Assembly (NCBI GenBank): GCA_035041965.1
Contig: JAPYMA010000432.1
Span: forward strand, 1-64,000
Length of the DNA stretch: 64,000 nucleotides
Source: Anisakis pegreffii
Lineage: Eukaryota; Nematoda; Chromadorea; Rhabditida; Anisakidae
Direction of reading: 5' to 3'
Shown here: positions 13,551 through 28,540 of the stretch, piece after piece
How positions within the stretch are numbered: position 1 is the stretch's first letter
How the letters are laid out: every line of letters starts with the position of its first letter
Notes under the pieces: model-generated
Seen by the model: the letters and a program-made list of their open reading frames with translations, nothing else
Database searches by the model: none
Told to the model about the DNA's origin: nothing
Translations under genes and position numbers: made by a program

Positions 13551-16362
13551 GTCTAGATCAGCTATAGGTGATTGTGACTTGTGATCAACTGCATTGATCT
13601 AGATCAATCGGAAGATACAACTGAGCGATGTTACACACTGTTTACCACTCATTTAATCTCACGAACACCTAACAATAAGGAAAGCAACTGATACCATGAC
13701 TTCAACGCAACGCTCGTTCGATAGGGAAGAAGAGTTATTGAATAATCAACGATCTGTGAAGAGAGTTACATGAGCGCACATAGCAAGTAATTTACCGAAT
13801 AGGATCAAATTAAAAACGCGAATGGAAACAATTGGAAAAGTGAAAGAAAATTATCATGAAAACTCAAGGGTAGGTTAGGTGACTTAAACCGATGAAAGTA
13901 ATTAATAATCGTGCACTTGCTAAACAAACAGAAAAGAACTTCCAAATGATGCTATATTCACAGAAATAAACGATAGCAAAACGAAGAATCATTCTCACAA
14001 AACAGTTTACAATCTCTCAATCAGTTTCTCTCTCTCGGTCTCTTTGTCATGTGAATATTTCATGTCTCTGCTCTCAATTTTCCACGTTTGCACACTTTTT
14101 TTTTTTGAAATCGAAATTCTCAGTAAAGGCTCGATGGAAACAAGTCTGTCCATCCACAACCGTTCATCATCATCAGCAATTAACGGAATGGAATAAAATT
14201 ACTTCTGAACCGGTTCATTTCTGAAATGCTTCAATTGCTTTCATAGAATTCAACATTGGACGCATGACGGACGATATTTCACCAAACATAACCAACCATC
14301 AACATAGCTCTCATTATAAACAATCCAAAAAAAACATCGTTGTTTGTCGATGTTGTGGCACAGAAATCAATTGGTAAGCAGTCATCATCTTTCGTACTAA
14401 TTCTTAGTGGAGTAGCTCTTCAGAGACCGACTTAATCAACAGATGAACGCAGCGAATCGGAAATCAATGAAAAAATTTCACGATTTCATTGGTTCTATCG
14501 TGCTTTTTGTTGAGAAAATATATACAGCACTCGAATATACTTGAATTTAAACGGAACGCGTTAGAAGAAAGTTTCACAGGAATTGTAATTGCGTTGATAA
14601 AAACGTTTTTCATGATGGCACAAAAAAACGCACATTGAACAGTAATAAATGAATGAATTGTTAATGCTATGAACAAATTACAAATCAGTGAATGTCAAGC
14701 AAATTCGTCCCTAAGGGGGAATTCGTGCTTGTCAGCGTTGAAAAATTAGAGTGGATTGATATTTTTTCACGACTCCTCCATAATGCTTTCAAAGTGTTTG
14801 TTCACTCACAAATAAGTGGTTCTTACGAATTCTTTGCAGCTGGTTTCTCGATCATTAGCTCAATTTTTTGATAGTGTTCTGATTCTTTGCTGATTTAAGA
14901 GACTGTGAAGGGAGGAGAATCACCCACATTGTTGGATGAGAGGGATGGGGAGGGGAATGAAGATCTTTTATAAAACCGAAGAGAAGCACGGGGCATGACA
15001 GCGTACGAACCGCTCAGAGATGCTCTAACTATAAGTGAACGAATGAATTTTAAAAAATCATCCATAAAATATTGTAATGACCTAAAGGAACTTAAATTGC
15101 CTAAACGAGCAGAACAAATGGATTAATAAAAGGTGTAAATGAATTGAAGTGAAACAATGTGATGCAATGAGTTGCAGGTATGATGCAGATATGATGTAAT
15201 CAAAACAATATCATCGAAAGACCACCTCATTGGTTACCTCTTCGTTCACGATGATTAGTTGCGTATTCGAAAGACCAGCAACAAACTTCTTGATGAAAAA
15301 GATTGCGAGCTGATCGAGCAAAAATCATGAATCAAAGAAAACTAAGCACATGAAAAAAAACTATCACATGTTGCTCTATCGGTTCATTCCACAAAATATT
15401 ATTACTGCTCGATGCAAACACTGCCACTGAGCTGAACAAATGCAAGTACTGAAAAACAATAGTGTCTTGTTGAAATTGGAAGTATGCATCTACGAGGTAG
15501 AGTTTACGAATGCATTTGAACAGTGAACGGATTTGTGATGCTAAAATACGAATAGCGTTCATCGAATGGAGGTAGAGATTTATTCAGTTGAGATGATAAT
15601 ATTATTAGTTAATAATAAAACCAGGATGATGCTATATCGAAAGTGATTCTCGATGCAGTCAATCAGTTAGTTAGTCAGTCACATAACTAGTTTTGTGGAC
15701 AAACGATTGTAAATGTTTTGCATAGAAATGTAAATTATATGAATAATAATAACAGCTGAACAAAACGAAGTAAACGAGTGGTATGCAATGCACTTTTCAT
15801 TTGATAACGATGATCGCATTGTTTCAGATCGTTATCCGAACGAATGCAACCGATTGGTTGATTTGTGATTTGTACTCATAATTTTGGTTCGGTAAGATAA
15901 CAGAACAAATTTTATTTTGGTCTTTAAACCAAACTTAAGCTCAATCCCACAGTTCACTAAGTTCAACAAATCGATGCTAATCATGACCTGTTTTCGACTG
16001 AACTGTTTTCGATTAACGAAAACTGTTCAGAGCACAAAGCCGCAAGATTTTCTTCTGCCACAAGCTCTTGTCAAATGAGGAGTTTTGAATAATTTGATGA
16101 ATCTGCTTGAAGTTCAGTTAGACATAAGACTGAGCGACAATAAGGGCAAATAAGAATTAAGGATATTCAACTGTTTATCGAACTCGAAATGGAGTGAAAG
16201 CAATATTGAAAACATGTTGAAGCTTAATTATATTATCACCAAAACTATCAGCTGTTCAAATGAATCTTACTTTTTGAATCAATCAACCGGACAATAACCA
16301 CTTCAGTCCAATTCTAAAAGTTCATTCATTCTATATTACACTGAAGCTATTCTCTAGCAATG
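13551..16362. other. AT-rich stretch without a gene
   Basis: I see no gene. A short GC-richer patch at 14890-15010 contains GTTTTATAAAAG on the minus strand, which resembles a TATA box, but no supported open frame follows it. Confidence 0.5.
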
Positions 16363-16383
16363 AAAATAATAATAATAATAATA
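16363..16383. repeat. AAT microsatellite
   Basis: A run of AAT/ATA triplets, about six units. Confidence 0.85.
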
Positions 16384-19300
16384 ACGACAATAAAAATCAT
16401 AAACAATAATAATGAAAGTAACGCTAATAAAGTAGTCTCTTGCGACTGGTGTTGAGGGTGCAGTCTGTGAGCATCCAATTAATTTGCCTACTGACAGCTA
16501 GCTCATTTCAGCGAAATGAAATGCACCGGCGAAAAACACACATACAAGTGCGTGATATGGTTCAATTGCACTGCATTGAACCGAATGCAGGAAACGATTT
16601 AATATGAAGAATATTGTTGAAAACGATCATTTTATGTTCAGAGTGATTCAGCTTGACGGACTATTAAGAAGGCACGTTGATACTGATAGTGAGAGACGAG
16701 AAACGGAACTGAATAAAACCGCAGACGATTAATTTTACATGAGCAACACAACTCAAGCTCTGACGTCAATGTTTTGTTCGAAAAACTGCTAATTGTACAC
16801 AATCAATGATGATGTTAAGGATGGCAAGTTGTAGAAAAACGACGCCCGTTGAATCTGCTCAACAAAACAAGCAAATAGCCATAACAGTCTAGTGTCAGTC
16901 ACTTTCTCGTTGTTATTGCTTGTCACATGCATGTTTTCACTAAATCGCCGCATTCCATTCGACGTTTACTGCTAATTTGAATAATTTTTTGCTGATAAAC
17001 ATAAGTTCTCACTGAACAGTGATTGTATTCACATCTGTTTCCATGAGCACAATTATGCAAAACACATTGCCAACTTCAGAAAAGACATGAGGTCTGCACT
17101 TCACTTTGTAGAAGCAATTGTTTACAATCTCACGAACGGTTGCTTGCTCATAAAAGCTTATGATTTTTTAATGTCATATGAAAATGCATTTGTATTCTTC
17201 GGAAATTACATCACATTGAAGCAGAACGGAATTAAGTTCCCTCGTTCAGGGAATACACTATATACTAGATCAGATTTAAAGGTATAATAATGATAATAAT
17301 ACCCATTCAAATGTCATCACATTGTGCACTAAACTAGACTTTGGGAAGCATTTCGTCCAACAATAAAATGGAATGTTTATTCATGATAGGTTTATGAGAC
17401 ATTCAAATTGTTTTATATTAGCTTATTATTGCCATTTGCAGAGAGGACGAACCAGTGCGGGCATTCAACGGTGAATAAACTGAAGATTATGTTAGGAATG
17501 AAATGTGAACATTTGATTTTCGACATACGATTAGATTCAGCCGTGTTCCATCGAGAACAATCACCAAGAAGATCTCTGACTGAATACTAAAAAGGAGTTC
17601 GTATAAATTTTGACCATCGATTCTTGAAAATGAACGAAACAACAAAAGAAGCATTTCGAATAACGAAAAGATATTTTGCTTTATTCCTTCACTTGACGCC
17701 AGTGATTGTCATGCGAATGAGTCATTTCGCAGCAACAAATTGTTCTCACAGGTGACATTAGAACGTCGATATGTCAATCACGTAAAACAGCCAAGATGAA
17801 AGCAATTTCAAACTGAACCAATGAAATCAAGTTCATTTTAGGGAATGAAATTATGATTCCAAACGGCATTTGTCAATAAAATAATTTCGCTGCTATTAAC
17901 TTTGAAGATTCCGTCAATATCCTGAGAATACATACAGCGAACCGAACTAGTAGGGAAAAACTGCATTTCCAACTGAAACATTCATCGAGTTACAAATTCA
18001 ACTAATCAGAAATCATTCATGAAATATAGAAATATTAGTGTACTAGTTGAAATGATCACGATTCACTGTGGCAAAAAACAGCTTTGAAATACCAAGAATC
18101 TATCGCTCAATCAATCCACCACTAACAACTGTGCGGGAGGAAGTGCCTCATCGAAACCTACGTAAGCGTAAGTGCACATCAGTATTGAGAGTTCTGTGAT
18201 CACAATGATGATAACGAAAATAAAAATTTTGTTCTCATAATACTAAGATAATTAACAACGACAATATTATCACTATCAAAAGTGTTTTTATGATATCGTT
18301 AGCATGGAAGCAATGAACATTCTAAAACTATCTGCTGAATGCATCAACTCATTCCATCTCGATGAAACCATTATCTCTTTAAATAAAACGCATCCATTCT
18401 CAGCTATTAAAAAGTGAACCAAAAAATGATCACCTTCATTTGTTGATGCCTCAAGAACACACTTTGCACATTTCCTTATCATTAATTCAAAACATATTTT
18501 ATACAAAAACGCAGTCACCTGAATCAAACCCATCACATATTCACTAAATACAGTATTGCAGTCAGAGTCATACCAAAGATCTCTCCATAAAAGAACATCC
18601 ACTGAGTTCGGTCAACAAAAAAAATTCAGCATTTCCATCGCAATGAAACCAAAAGTGAGTGATTTCATTTAGTTATTGTTTCCGTTTCTCATCACAACTC
18701 ATTATTATAATTATGACCGATAAATAAAACAAAACAACAGCCGTCTTCGTAGATTACTCGGAATTTTTGAACCGTTTCCTTCATTTATCGCAAAATTCAG
18801 CGTTCACATCACACATACTGACTGGAAGCAGTTCGTTCTGGCGAATATTATTTTCAGTTTACAATGTCTGATCAAAAAATGATCACTGTTCGATTAGGAT
18901 CAAATCAGTAAAGATTATAAAAATCTTCTTACTCTGTTAATTCAAACGTATAAACAAATTCCATATAAACAAAGAATATGCAATCCAACAACTTAGCATA
19001 ATAATATAGAAAATCGTGAGCCGTATAATTCATAGATTGTAAACTGTACATGAGACTACATGAAAGTTAGTTACAATGTGTATTGTTCAATCATCAATTC
19101 AAAGCAAATGGCTGTTTTCAGTGAGCATCAGAACGAGCTGATGAGCAAACATCACTCTCATACTATCACCAAAGTAATGACGTTTTAGCGGATTATTCGT
19201 GTAAAAGTGACAGTAATCACAATGTAAAATTCAAAACAAGTGATCCATTGTAGATTGTCACCTTCGATCAACTACCGTATCAATATTAACTGTGTTGTCG

Positions 19301-20761
19301 ATGACGGAATAAAATAATAAGCAGAAGTGAAATGAAATAAGAGGGACCAAGAGAGAAAACCAGAACTAATCGCAAAAAAAAAAATACACCAGATTCAGTC
19401 AAAAAGGTGATTTTGCTCTTCAAATGCTACTCAACAGACTCAACAAAACAATCGTTATCTTGAGCGAATTTCAATCTTACCAGCGCCGCCGCTTGCTTGC
19501 TTGCTATGTCATTGTCGTGTTCGTGTTTGTTTGACGATATCTTGTTCATTTTTCGCACCTCCATTCGCTGCTATCGTATCGTAACACGAACCGGTTATTT
19601 TCAACGACCAACAGACATATTTGTATTGAATTTCTTATCTCTCAAAACAGTGTGACGATGCGTTTTTTTTCCTTGAAATTAACGTATCTACGAAAAAGAA
19701 ATATTCCTTTTTTTCAAAGAGTAATGTCAAATTGTCTGTTTTCTTTTTTAAGCGTTTCTCCAATCTTCGGTTCACTAAAATGAACAAATACGGTAGTTAG
19801 GCTGATGTTCATGAAGATTGCTCTTTCAACGTCTACAAAACATTTAGCTGAACATTCTTCCGTATGAGATTGGAACCAACAAAACAATGAAACGTTTCTT
19901 TATTCACGAAACGTTGAACGCTCATTGAAAACGCTTATTTCGAGAAAATCGCCTCATATGAAGACATATCAAAGTGCTGCTGCTGTTGCTGCTACATAAG
20001 ACGATTGCTGAACACTTCTTTCGCCTCAAATGCACTTTCCGTGCAAGTTTGCCTGATCAATGACGCCATCTATCAGACACGCCTCAACATTCCAAGAATT
20101 TGACGCGAATTCACCAATGCACTTTCAATAAAGCCATGAAATTTTCGTTCATTCTCTCGTAATTATCAGAGGATTTGTGAGAATTCATAAAAGTTCAGTG
20201 AAAGTCTTTTTTTAGCGCAACTGTGTGCATTCCGTGATGGAATTTAAAGGAAAAATCAAACAGCGAGACATTTTTCGAGCATCCCAGATGAGGAAATCTG
20301 AGGAATTCACCGAAAAATACGTTCCGAATTCAAGCAGTTCTCGAACCAAACGCTCGAACAGTAAAGATGCAAAGAACGAATAGCTCAAATGATGCAAGCA
20401 AGTGCAACGGCAAAAAAAACGATGGAATTGAGAGATTATTCATTGCAAATTTTTTCTCCACACCGTAAAGTAATAAACTAATGATCAAATGATGTACTAA
20501 TGAGTCATACTCAAATGATACTTGATAATCGCACTTGTGATCACCGCTACTCGGCGAAATGTTCAGTGATAGATGAAAAATAAATCTAAAAAAGGCACGT
20601 GCCCAAGTCACCATAACATCTAAAACCACCTCATTGTCAGTGCACAATTCGTTAAACACCAAATGATGCGAAAAAAATTCATCAGAAATAATTTTTCAAT
20701 GCACACTGAGTTCTGTGTTCAGGCACGAACTGAACGAATAAACGACGACGCCAGCATGACT
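16384..20761. other. AT-rich stretch without a gene
   Basis: No supported gene. A minus-strand open frame at 18288-18602 (104 codons) has no family resemblance. A GCTT tetranucleotide run sits near 19491-19505 and an imperfect CTG run near 19976-19995. Confidence 0.5.
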
Positions 20762-20779
20762 CACACACACACACACACA
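20762..20779. repeat. CA dinucleotide microsatellite
   Basis: Nine CA units in a row. Confidence 0.95.
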
Positions 20780-21985
20780 ATTCACTGAATGCTAATTATA
20801 AATGGCAATACAATTCTTTCGTATGATGCCAGCAATAGATTTGGTGACGTCAATTAATGAACACTTTCAGTAGAAGGTTTTCGCATGAAGAGATCGAATT
20901 CGACATTCAAAATTGAGGAACTGCTAGGTATGACGTTGTTCCAATGTACAAATGGACTATTTTGAGTCGTTGGTAAATAATCGAATTAACAAACAAAATC
21001 ACAACGCTTGAGTGTGATGAAATTCTGATGGTTTCAGCTTGATGTCACTAATATAGACAACTTTTTTATGGTGGCAATGAAATGAAAAGAGAAGGCTGAA
21101 CGGAATGATGCAACGAAACAGGCACATCATAATACCTATCGAATGTCCAATTGAATGCATTGAATGAATTTTTTAAGACTGATGAGAGACAAACGAAACA
21201 ATGAATAAAAATAAATGCTTTATATGTGGAGAAGGTCGACGAAAATTAATGGATATTAGTGAAAATTTTCATTATGAATATTTTTTCCTATGCATATATT
21301 TCATTTCAGCAAAGTAATCATTAGCAAATTGGTAGAATATTATGATTTGGTTACAGCATTGATGAGTGTTGTGGAAACCTGAAGTAGTTATAAACTCTTG
21401 TTTAAGAATTCGCTCTTGAAAACACCGTGAACCGCAAGAAAAAGCAATTAAATTCCCGTCAAGTACTCGTCTTATTTTTATACCGATTTCAATATTTATT
21501 TGATGTGGTGTACAGAACATCAAACTCCTTCAGTGGCATTTTTTCAGTGCATAACAAAGCGATTATCATCCAAAAAGATTTGCCCAATTTTCAAGAACTC
21601 TTGCTTCGAGCGCAAGATTGTCGAATGGATGTGTGCTTCATACGCTTAGAGAATAAATACGACAAAAAATAAAGAAAAAGCAAAATTTTTGTGCCTCTTT
21701 CAATACAGTGAACGAGAACACGAACGAGAAGCACTATGAAGAGTGATAGGAATAAATGCAAAACATATGCTATTGCCACGCAGAATACAATGGCAAACAA
21801 ATGAACGATTGATTGAAAGATAAGATCGAGAATGATTTTTGGTTTATGAAATTCAAAAAGAACGCAATTGACAGAAATCAATTGTAATGAGAATGTGAAA
21901 ACTTTTTTCAAAACTAAAAAATAAAAACGAAACCATTTTTTTGGTTATACGCATATGCGTCGTTTGTGTGAATAAAGCAAAATTC

Positions 21986-22003
21986 CTGCTGCTGCTGCTG
22001 CTG
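21986..22003. repeat. CTG triplet microsatellite
   Basis: Six CTG units. Similar short CTG/CAG runs occur near 19976, 23681, 41660 and 49629. Confidence 0.9.
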
Positions 22004-23202
22004 CTTACGCTTACTGTTGTGTTACGGAACAATCAATTGCTCTGATATGAGAATAACAAATTCCCATTGCGAATGAATTGTTTTGCTTGCAGGCATCATT
22101 TTCATATCACAATTATTAACAACAACAACAACAGACGACGACGACCACAAGAACCATGCAGTCAAATAAATTTTCAATCACGTTCTCGCAAGGGAACGTT
22201 GTTCAACTACAGAAAATCATTTTCGGAAATGAAAAATAGTTTGAAATGTCTTTCCCTTTTTTTATAATTGTAACAACAAAATGCAAAATGCAAAAAGAGA
22301 AACTCAGAGAGTTTAGCATTGTTGCGAACAGTGAATGCCACCACCACTATCCACACTCTATTTCAGTGCAACTTCACGAAAAAGTTCCTTATTGTTAGGA
22401 TGAGCTGTCTTTTTCCTTCATTTGCTCATGTAAACTGTGTAACTCCGTCTGTAATACGGCAGTTGACTTATAATTCCGAAATTCCTCAAAAATCCTCTTT
22501 TTTATCTTGTTTTTATGAGAAATCTGAATGAGACTTAGTTATGATTATTCAAATAATCTCATTGAACTTCTTCTCAATTTTACTGCATTTTTGTAAAATT
22601 CAAATCGCACTTCAATCATTTCTTTCATAAATTACATTAATTTCTTACTGTTTACTATCCGAAAACGCGATCATTTTGAGGAGAATTCGAGGAAGAATAC
22701 TTTCGAAAAACGTCCGAAGAGAACCACATCAGGTTAATTTAGAGGTGGCTTTGTGACTGAATTAGATGGAAATAATCGCACACAGTGGCAAATAAAAGTT
22801 TTCGCCAAGCAACGAATGCTCATCGGGATGATGCAATAAAATCAAACAACCGCTACTGATAAGTGCATGATCATAACATGCACAAAACAGGAAGTAAGTT
22901 TTCGTGATAGCAGTCAGTCATTCTGATAAACGCATTCCAACATTACCGTTGGTTTGATTTCTGATGCCGTTAAACTGATCACTACAGTATATTGATTCTT
23001 TCTTTTCATCTCTCTCTCTCGCCCGTGATTTTTGGTCTCGAAAACAAAATAAGTGAGAATATCAGAATAAACATTAACTCATTTCAAACACCATTCAGAA
23101 ATTATTCGAGAGTATATCACCTGATAAGGTGTGAATCGTTTGAAACAGAAAATTTTGTCATTTGTTGGTAAAAATCTTAAATATCAACCACAAAAACAGG
23201 CA

Positions 23203-23461
23203 ATGAATGATATCACACGAAACATTGGTTCTGAGCCATTACAAACCTGAACACATTGATTTGGCAGATACCATCTTGGTTCGAGATGGAACTGAAGACA
23301 GACAAGTGGGCAAGCAAGCAGTCTCAGTCAGTCATTCGCAAATTCAAACTCAAAAACAAGACATTGACTACGTCAGCGACGTAACTGCATCTCGTAGACA
23401 AACAATGCAATATTGCAATACACAATATGCAGTATTGCACAACATGGACGTCTTAAGATGA
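23203..23461 (+). CDS. Small ORF, about 84 residues, unrecognised
   Basis: True ATG codons at 23203 and 23207; the one at 23207 opens the frame to TGA at 23459. The composition is hydrophilic and balanced (HYKPEHIDLADTILVRDG early on, Gln/Ser-rich middle). The 3' part contains imperfect repeats around CAATATTGCAATAC/CAATATGCAGTATTG. No signal peptide, membrane span, acceptor upstream or known domain is seen. It may be a chance frame. Confidence 0.18.
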
Positions 23462-26400
23462 CGATCAAGATATTTTGGTCAACGATTCGATGTGTCCATG
23501 AAAAAAGAGTGATCATCACAAGAGGAGCTGCTCTTACTTCAATCAAACTTTCGTAAACACGTAAATTTTTTCAAGGTAACAATGCGACTTGATGTGCCAT
23601 CGTTGATAATGATTTTCAGCTTTTGTCTGTTCACTTTGTCGTCAACAATTCAACAACTCATTCTAATGTCATGACATATCTGCTGCTGCTGTCATGTGCT
23701 GAAATGAATTGCGAGTAGAGGTAATGAATAAATGTTCAGCGAGAAACATTAACAAATTTCTTGATGAAGTAAAATGGAACAGCATCATTTTGTGTCATAT
23801 TTGATTGTTGCTAAAGAAAACACAACAGCAATAAAAATTTGCTTCGCATTCTTTCGAAACTCGAAGATATGAATGTGCGGTACGAGTTTCATCGCTATCA
23901 TTCGAAAACAAAAGCAAACAATTGCGCGCTACAAAAAAAAACAACTGATAAAAAACTGAAAAAGCATTCACTTTCTTCTTATCAGTATGTAAGCAGTTTA
24001 GTAATCAACTCAATACGATATGATGATAATTCATTAGAATAACATCGCAATGACACATCAATTAAACCCAACCAAATGCATTTACAGCTGAAATTAACAA
24101 CAATAAATATGAAATGATAGTTTCCTATGATACTGATGAGATGTTCTTTGCACAAATCTATCATTTCATAAAATTAATTTAGAAACTTTCAGCACCACAT
24201 ACCTGGGAACACAGAACTGCTAGTGAGTGATACATAAATGAGTAGAAAAAATTATCTATACTCATATAACGAAATGATACAATTTCACTGCGTATCCCCT
24301 GCTGGTCAATTCAAAAGAAGTCATCGTAAATTCCAATTAGAATTACCAACTGCCAAGCATTGCATACCAAAAATGAGGAGAAAAAACTTTGAAACTGCAA
24401 AAAAACGATGAAAAAATGAAACTTTTCGCTAATGCACAAATTTTGTGCAGTAGATTATTGTTGAATGTTTTCGAAGAGTGCTGCCTGCATTCATGGAGTA
24501 AAGAATGCGCTGCACGATCACTTGTCATTCAGTTGCTCTCTAAACGTAGTACATGACTTACTTCAGATATCGTGCATGCAATATGTGCACAAATTTGTAT
24601 TTGGAGACTCAAAATTCTTTAAATTGTACCCTCAAACTCTAATGTATCGTGATCACTACATTTCCGATCACCGTCGTTCATCGCACTACACATGCCTATG
24701 GCTTCATGAGTGTCGAACAAAACGAAACAATAAAATAGTTCGCAATTTATAATGGGAATCAAGGAATTTGCAAGCGATCGTTCCTGCTGCTCAACGCTGA
24801 ACCATTCAATCACACCTTTGCCGTATACTGAATGAATTTTTCGGCAAGAAACCGAGCCAAGCACTATCAATACATTAGTAGCAATGAAACTTTGATAAAT
24901 CTAGTTCACCACTTCTCAGATTCACTCAATACGCGTCCTTATTTGTTCTGTTCAATAAACAAGACGAAAGAAACGACGATTCTATACTAGATTAGTGGGT
25001 GTGTTTCGATCCAATTTTCTGTTCAAATGAACAACAGATGAAATAAAGGATACACAACGAAGAAGACTGTCATGAATGATATCAAGTGTGTTTGCTGCAG
25101 TCTATCTGAGGGAGTGCGGCCGTGGATATCATTTATTTGTTGGTATAATATGCGAACATATGTGACATTGCAAACTTCAGATCCAATTCAATTGGAAATC
25201 CTCCGATATCGTTGATTAGCACACCGCCTACACCATCTTATAAGTAAATGTGAACAAGACTCGTCAGCGTTGCATCATTCTTCGTGAAACTTCGTGTTTT
25301 CGAAAGTAATTTCGCACTTTTGTTTATCCACTCAACTCTCATCATTTCATCAAAATTTCTCGTTTTTTTCCATCCAACCCGAATTATTCGTTTCGATAAT
25401 TCAAATGCTCGTCTCACTCTTAGCTTCCATTCCTCGTCAACGCTATTCTCGCGTACGAATACCAAGTATGCATTTGCACACATGGAAAACAAACAAAAAA
25501 AGCACTCCTTGTGACGGCAGAATAATGTTCATTGAGACTGAAAGTTTGTCTTGAGTTTCTCGCGATAAAAAGCGAAAAAATTCTGATGTGTTCACAACTT
25601 CTACTTTCCGTCGAAGCACCACTAACAACTCAACAAGCCAACTGATATATCCAAAAATGGTTGCCAATCAAATAAAATGAATAGAACGCCCATTTCCTAT
25701 GTGTTCAATTCAGATATCAATGATCGACAATATCTCAGTGAAAAAAAAACATAATGACATTTCTCTTGAATAATGCCATAATTCTATCAATCTGAACTGA
25801 TGACGAATGACGATGTTATTTTTTCAGTATATGGCTTTATGGATAGCGTTGGTGTAGATGAGCGTCATGAAACTGCTTAAAAGCATTCTATCGTCACTCT
25901 CGTTCGAAACATGAACTGAGCAATGAATATCGCATACATATTGCTTAAAGCTTAAAGTTAGTCAAGTTAAATGTACAGTAAATGGAAACTAAAATCATTT
26001 GAAGATCGTTTACGATTAATCAAACTAAATCTTTGTGTTTACGAAAGATAAATTTCTAGATGAGACAGACCGTAATTACAATGTGACTAGGAGTGAACAA
26101 ATCGATAATATGGTTATCATGGACATGATCACCACAAAATGATCACGAATGCTGATTAATGACTTTTCAAGCACATTTAGGCATTCACATTACGTTGTAT
26201 TTTAAACAGCACTTCTTACGATTAGTCAGTGAGTGAACGTGATTGCAAGGCGATAAATGTTGTGAGAAGAATATATATGCATCTGCGATAATGATACACA
26301 TGAAATGTAAGAAGCGTTTAACTGATATTGTTAATATAATATAAGCGTTACGGCTAATACTCATGAAGATGATAATATTGTTATGGTTATTGTGTTGGTT

Positions 26401-27016
26401 TGAGAGTAAAAGAATTGAGCATTTTGCATGCGATCGGTGGTGGTGGTGGATTGTGTTGACAACAATTGTATTCGTTTTTATTTGCACAAGAACGATGATG
26501 ATCGCGCTACGCAATAAATTCAAACTTTATTCAAATGAATGACGACTGCTCGCCGAATATTTGAATCACTACACGCAGTTGTGCATTTCGTTCACGCAAT
26601 TCACTCAATCACTCATCCCACTGAAAAATAAATGGAATATTGATCGAATTTATGAATTCACAAATGTTTACTATAATATGAGAGTGGTTTGTATAATAGT
26701 TGGATGCCGAAAGATGCCGAACACTTAATCGGGTAAAGATAGTCATTGGATGATTACAACGAACGAGTGGCAAACAAAAACGGATGAAGACGATCTTGGA
26801 GTTTGTTGGATAAGTGACATTGAGTGATTGGATTCACTTCTATATGGACTGATTGAAACTTCATTGAATGGATTTGATACGGTGTGTGATTGTACGTCAA
26901 CTATTGTATGAAACTGTTGTACGAGATTAATATTATGCGATATTGTTGTGATAAATGAGATTGATGATTTGTTATTGGCTGTTTAATGGTGTGTTATGCT
27001 GATCATCTATATTACA

Positions 27017-27054
27017 AAGAAGAAGAAGAAGAATAAGAAGAAGACAGAAGAAGA
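27017..27054. repeat. AAG-rich microsatellite
   Basis: Interrupted AAG triplets, purine-only on the plus strand. Confidence 0.85.
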
Positions 27055-27868
27055 TGACTCAAAAGATGATGCTGGTGATAGTAATGATGAAGAGTTAAAT
27101 TTAAATTGAAGTGATCAATATCAATTGATAGGATTGTGTTACGGCGTTTCGAATTATCGACTCGTATCATGATACCATCCAAAACTTATTGATGAACTCA
27201 ATTCATTGCAGAATACACATCTGACGACAATCAAACCACCAACGCATTAATAATGAATAGATGTGATGTTTCCAAGTCGAATTGTTGTTTACGTGAACAA
27301 GAAAATTCCGACGGAAAGAAATTATTAAGGAAGTTTCAGTGAAGAAACAAGAAACGTTCACAATCGTCATCGGTTTTTTTTGGGTATGTTGAGGATTTGA
27401 AGACTGCCGTCCACCAGAGTGATGAATGATATCAGTTCGTAATCAACAATTTCATTCGATCACAAAAAATATTCTGTTCAAATAACATCATAATATCACT
27501 GAACATATCGAAATTCATTGAAATGTTTACTCATATATGTGCTTTCGAACAATGTTTGCTCATTTCATCAAACTGCAAAACTAAAACGCAAGTTCACCTA
27601 ATAATAGTGCGTCATTTCATTGCATTATGAAAACTAAATAGGCAAATAACAATTGAATATAATTCATCGTATTCAATTCATAACCCTTTCAGGGATCATC
27701 GCTACTTCCATTTTTCGATAGCATATTTTGAAAGTAATATTTCTCATCGCTTACCTTATTGTTACGATGTATAATAACGCAGAACTACAGCCTAATTATC
27801 ATTTATTATTAATATCAGTTCGATACATTAATATATTAGGCTTTTCTCATCGGTATTTTTATGTGAGG

Positions 27869-28027
27869 TAATAGGGTTGTAAACAGGGGAGAGAGTTTTT
27901 CCAGGGGAGTAGTGCATTTCGAGGAGAGGGGGATTCTTTAGACGGGGCAAAATCGATTTTGAGGGTGTCATATTTGAGGTTGCACAGAACGACCGGAAAA
28001 AATGCTCCTCGTTTCCAATCCCTATTA
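27869..28027. mobile_element. 159-bp MITE with TA-type ends
   Basis: The left end TAATAGGGTTGTAAAC and the reverse complement of the right end, TAATAGGGATTGGAAAC, match with one indel and one substitution. This gives terminal inverted repeats of about 16 bases with TA at both outer edges, as for Tc1/mariner-type insertion. The interior is G-rich on the plus strand and includes two AGGGGAG blocks. It has no open frame, so it is non-autonomous. Confidence 0.65.
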
Positions 28028-28540
28028 TGTATTTATCACTGCGGTTACTACCCTATCAGTACTTTATAAAAATACTTCAATAAAAGAAAGTGCACTCTAT
28101 GGTACTCTCCTCTCTTTTTCTCAACGGTGATTGAATAGTATCACTGGTATGGCTGCACCGAAATGAGCTTCTTCAATTCACTGTTCACATGAACAAAAAT
28201 AACCACTTCATGACGATTACTTTGAACAAATCCTTTCAATGATTTACGCCTAGAGTGAACTTATAAGATGGGTGAATGCATGATGCACTCGTGATGCAAC
28301 AGCTGTTTGAATGCAATCAGAGAAGAATCCATCGAACAGCAAATCTCACAGTAAATATTTTTATTCTCATATGTCGTTTATTATGATTATCGCGTTTTAT
28401 TGACTTTAACTATAAGCTATTTCCAGTTAGCTTGAGTTGACATTCCGGCGATTAATGCAAACAATAAACGATAGCAATTTTAATACTTATCCAGTATTTC
28501 AAACTGCGAAAATTTTTTGGCTAGCATCAACACCTTAGAG

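Larger units (their letters stand above)
20780..27016. other. Gene-poor stretch with scattered small ORFs
   Basis: No recognised gene. Two plus-strand frames with true ATG codons are the longest of reasonable composition: 23203/23207-23461 (about 84 residues) and 24465-24752 (95 residues, five Cys). Neither has clear splice signals or a family match. A CT-rich run lies at 23008-23020. Confidence 0.45.

Noticed and set aside
18288..18602. 104-codon minus-strand frame
   Set aside because: An acceptor-like and a donor-like site fall inside it by chance, and no neighbouring exon or family resemblance was found.
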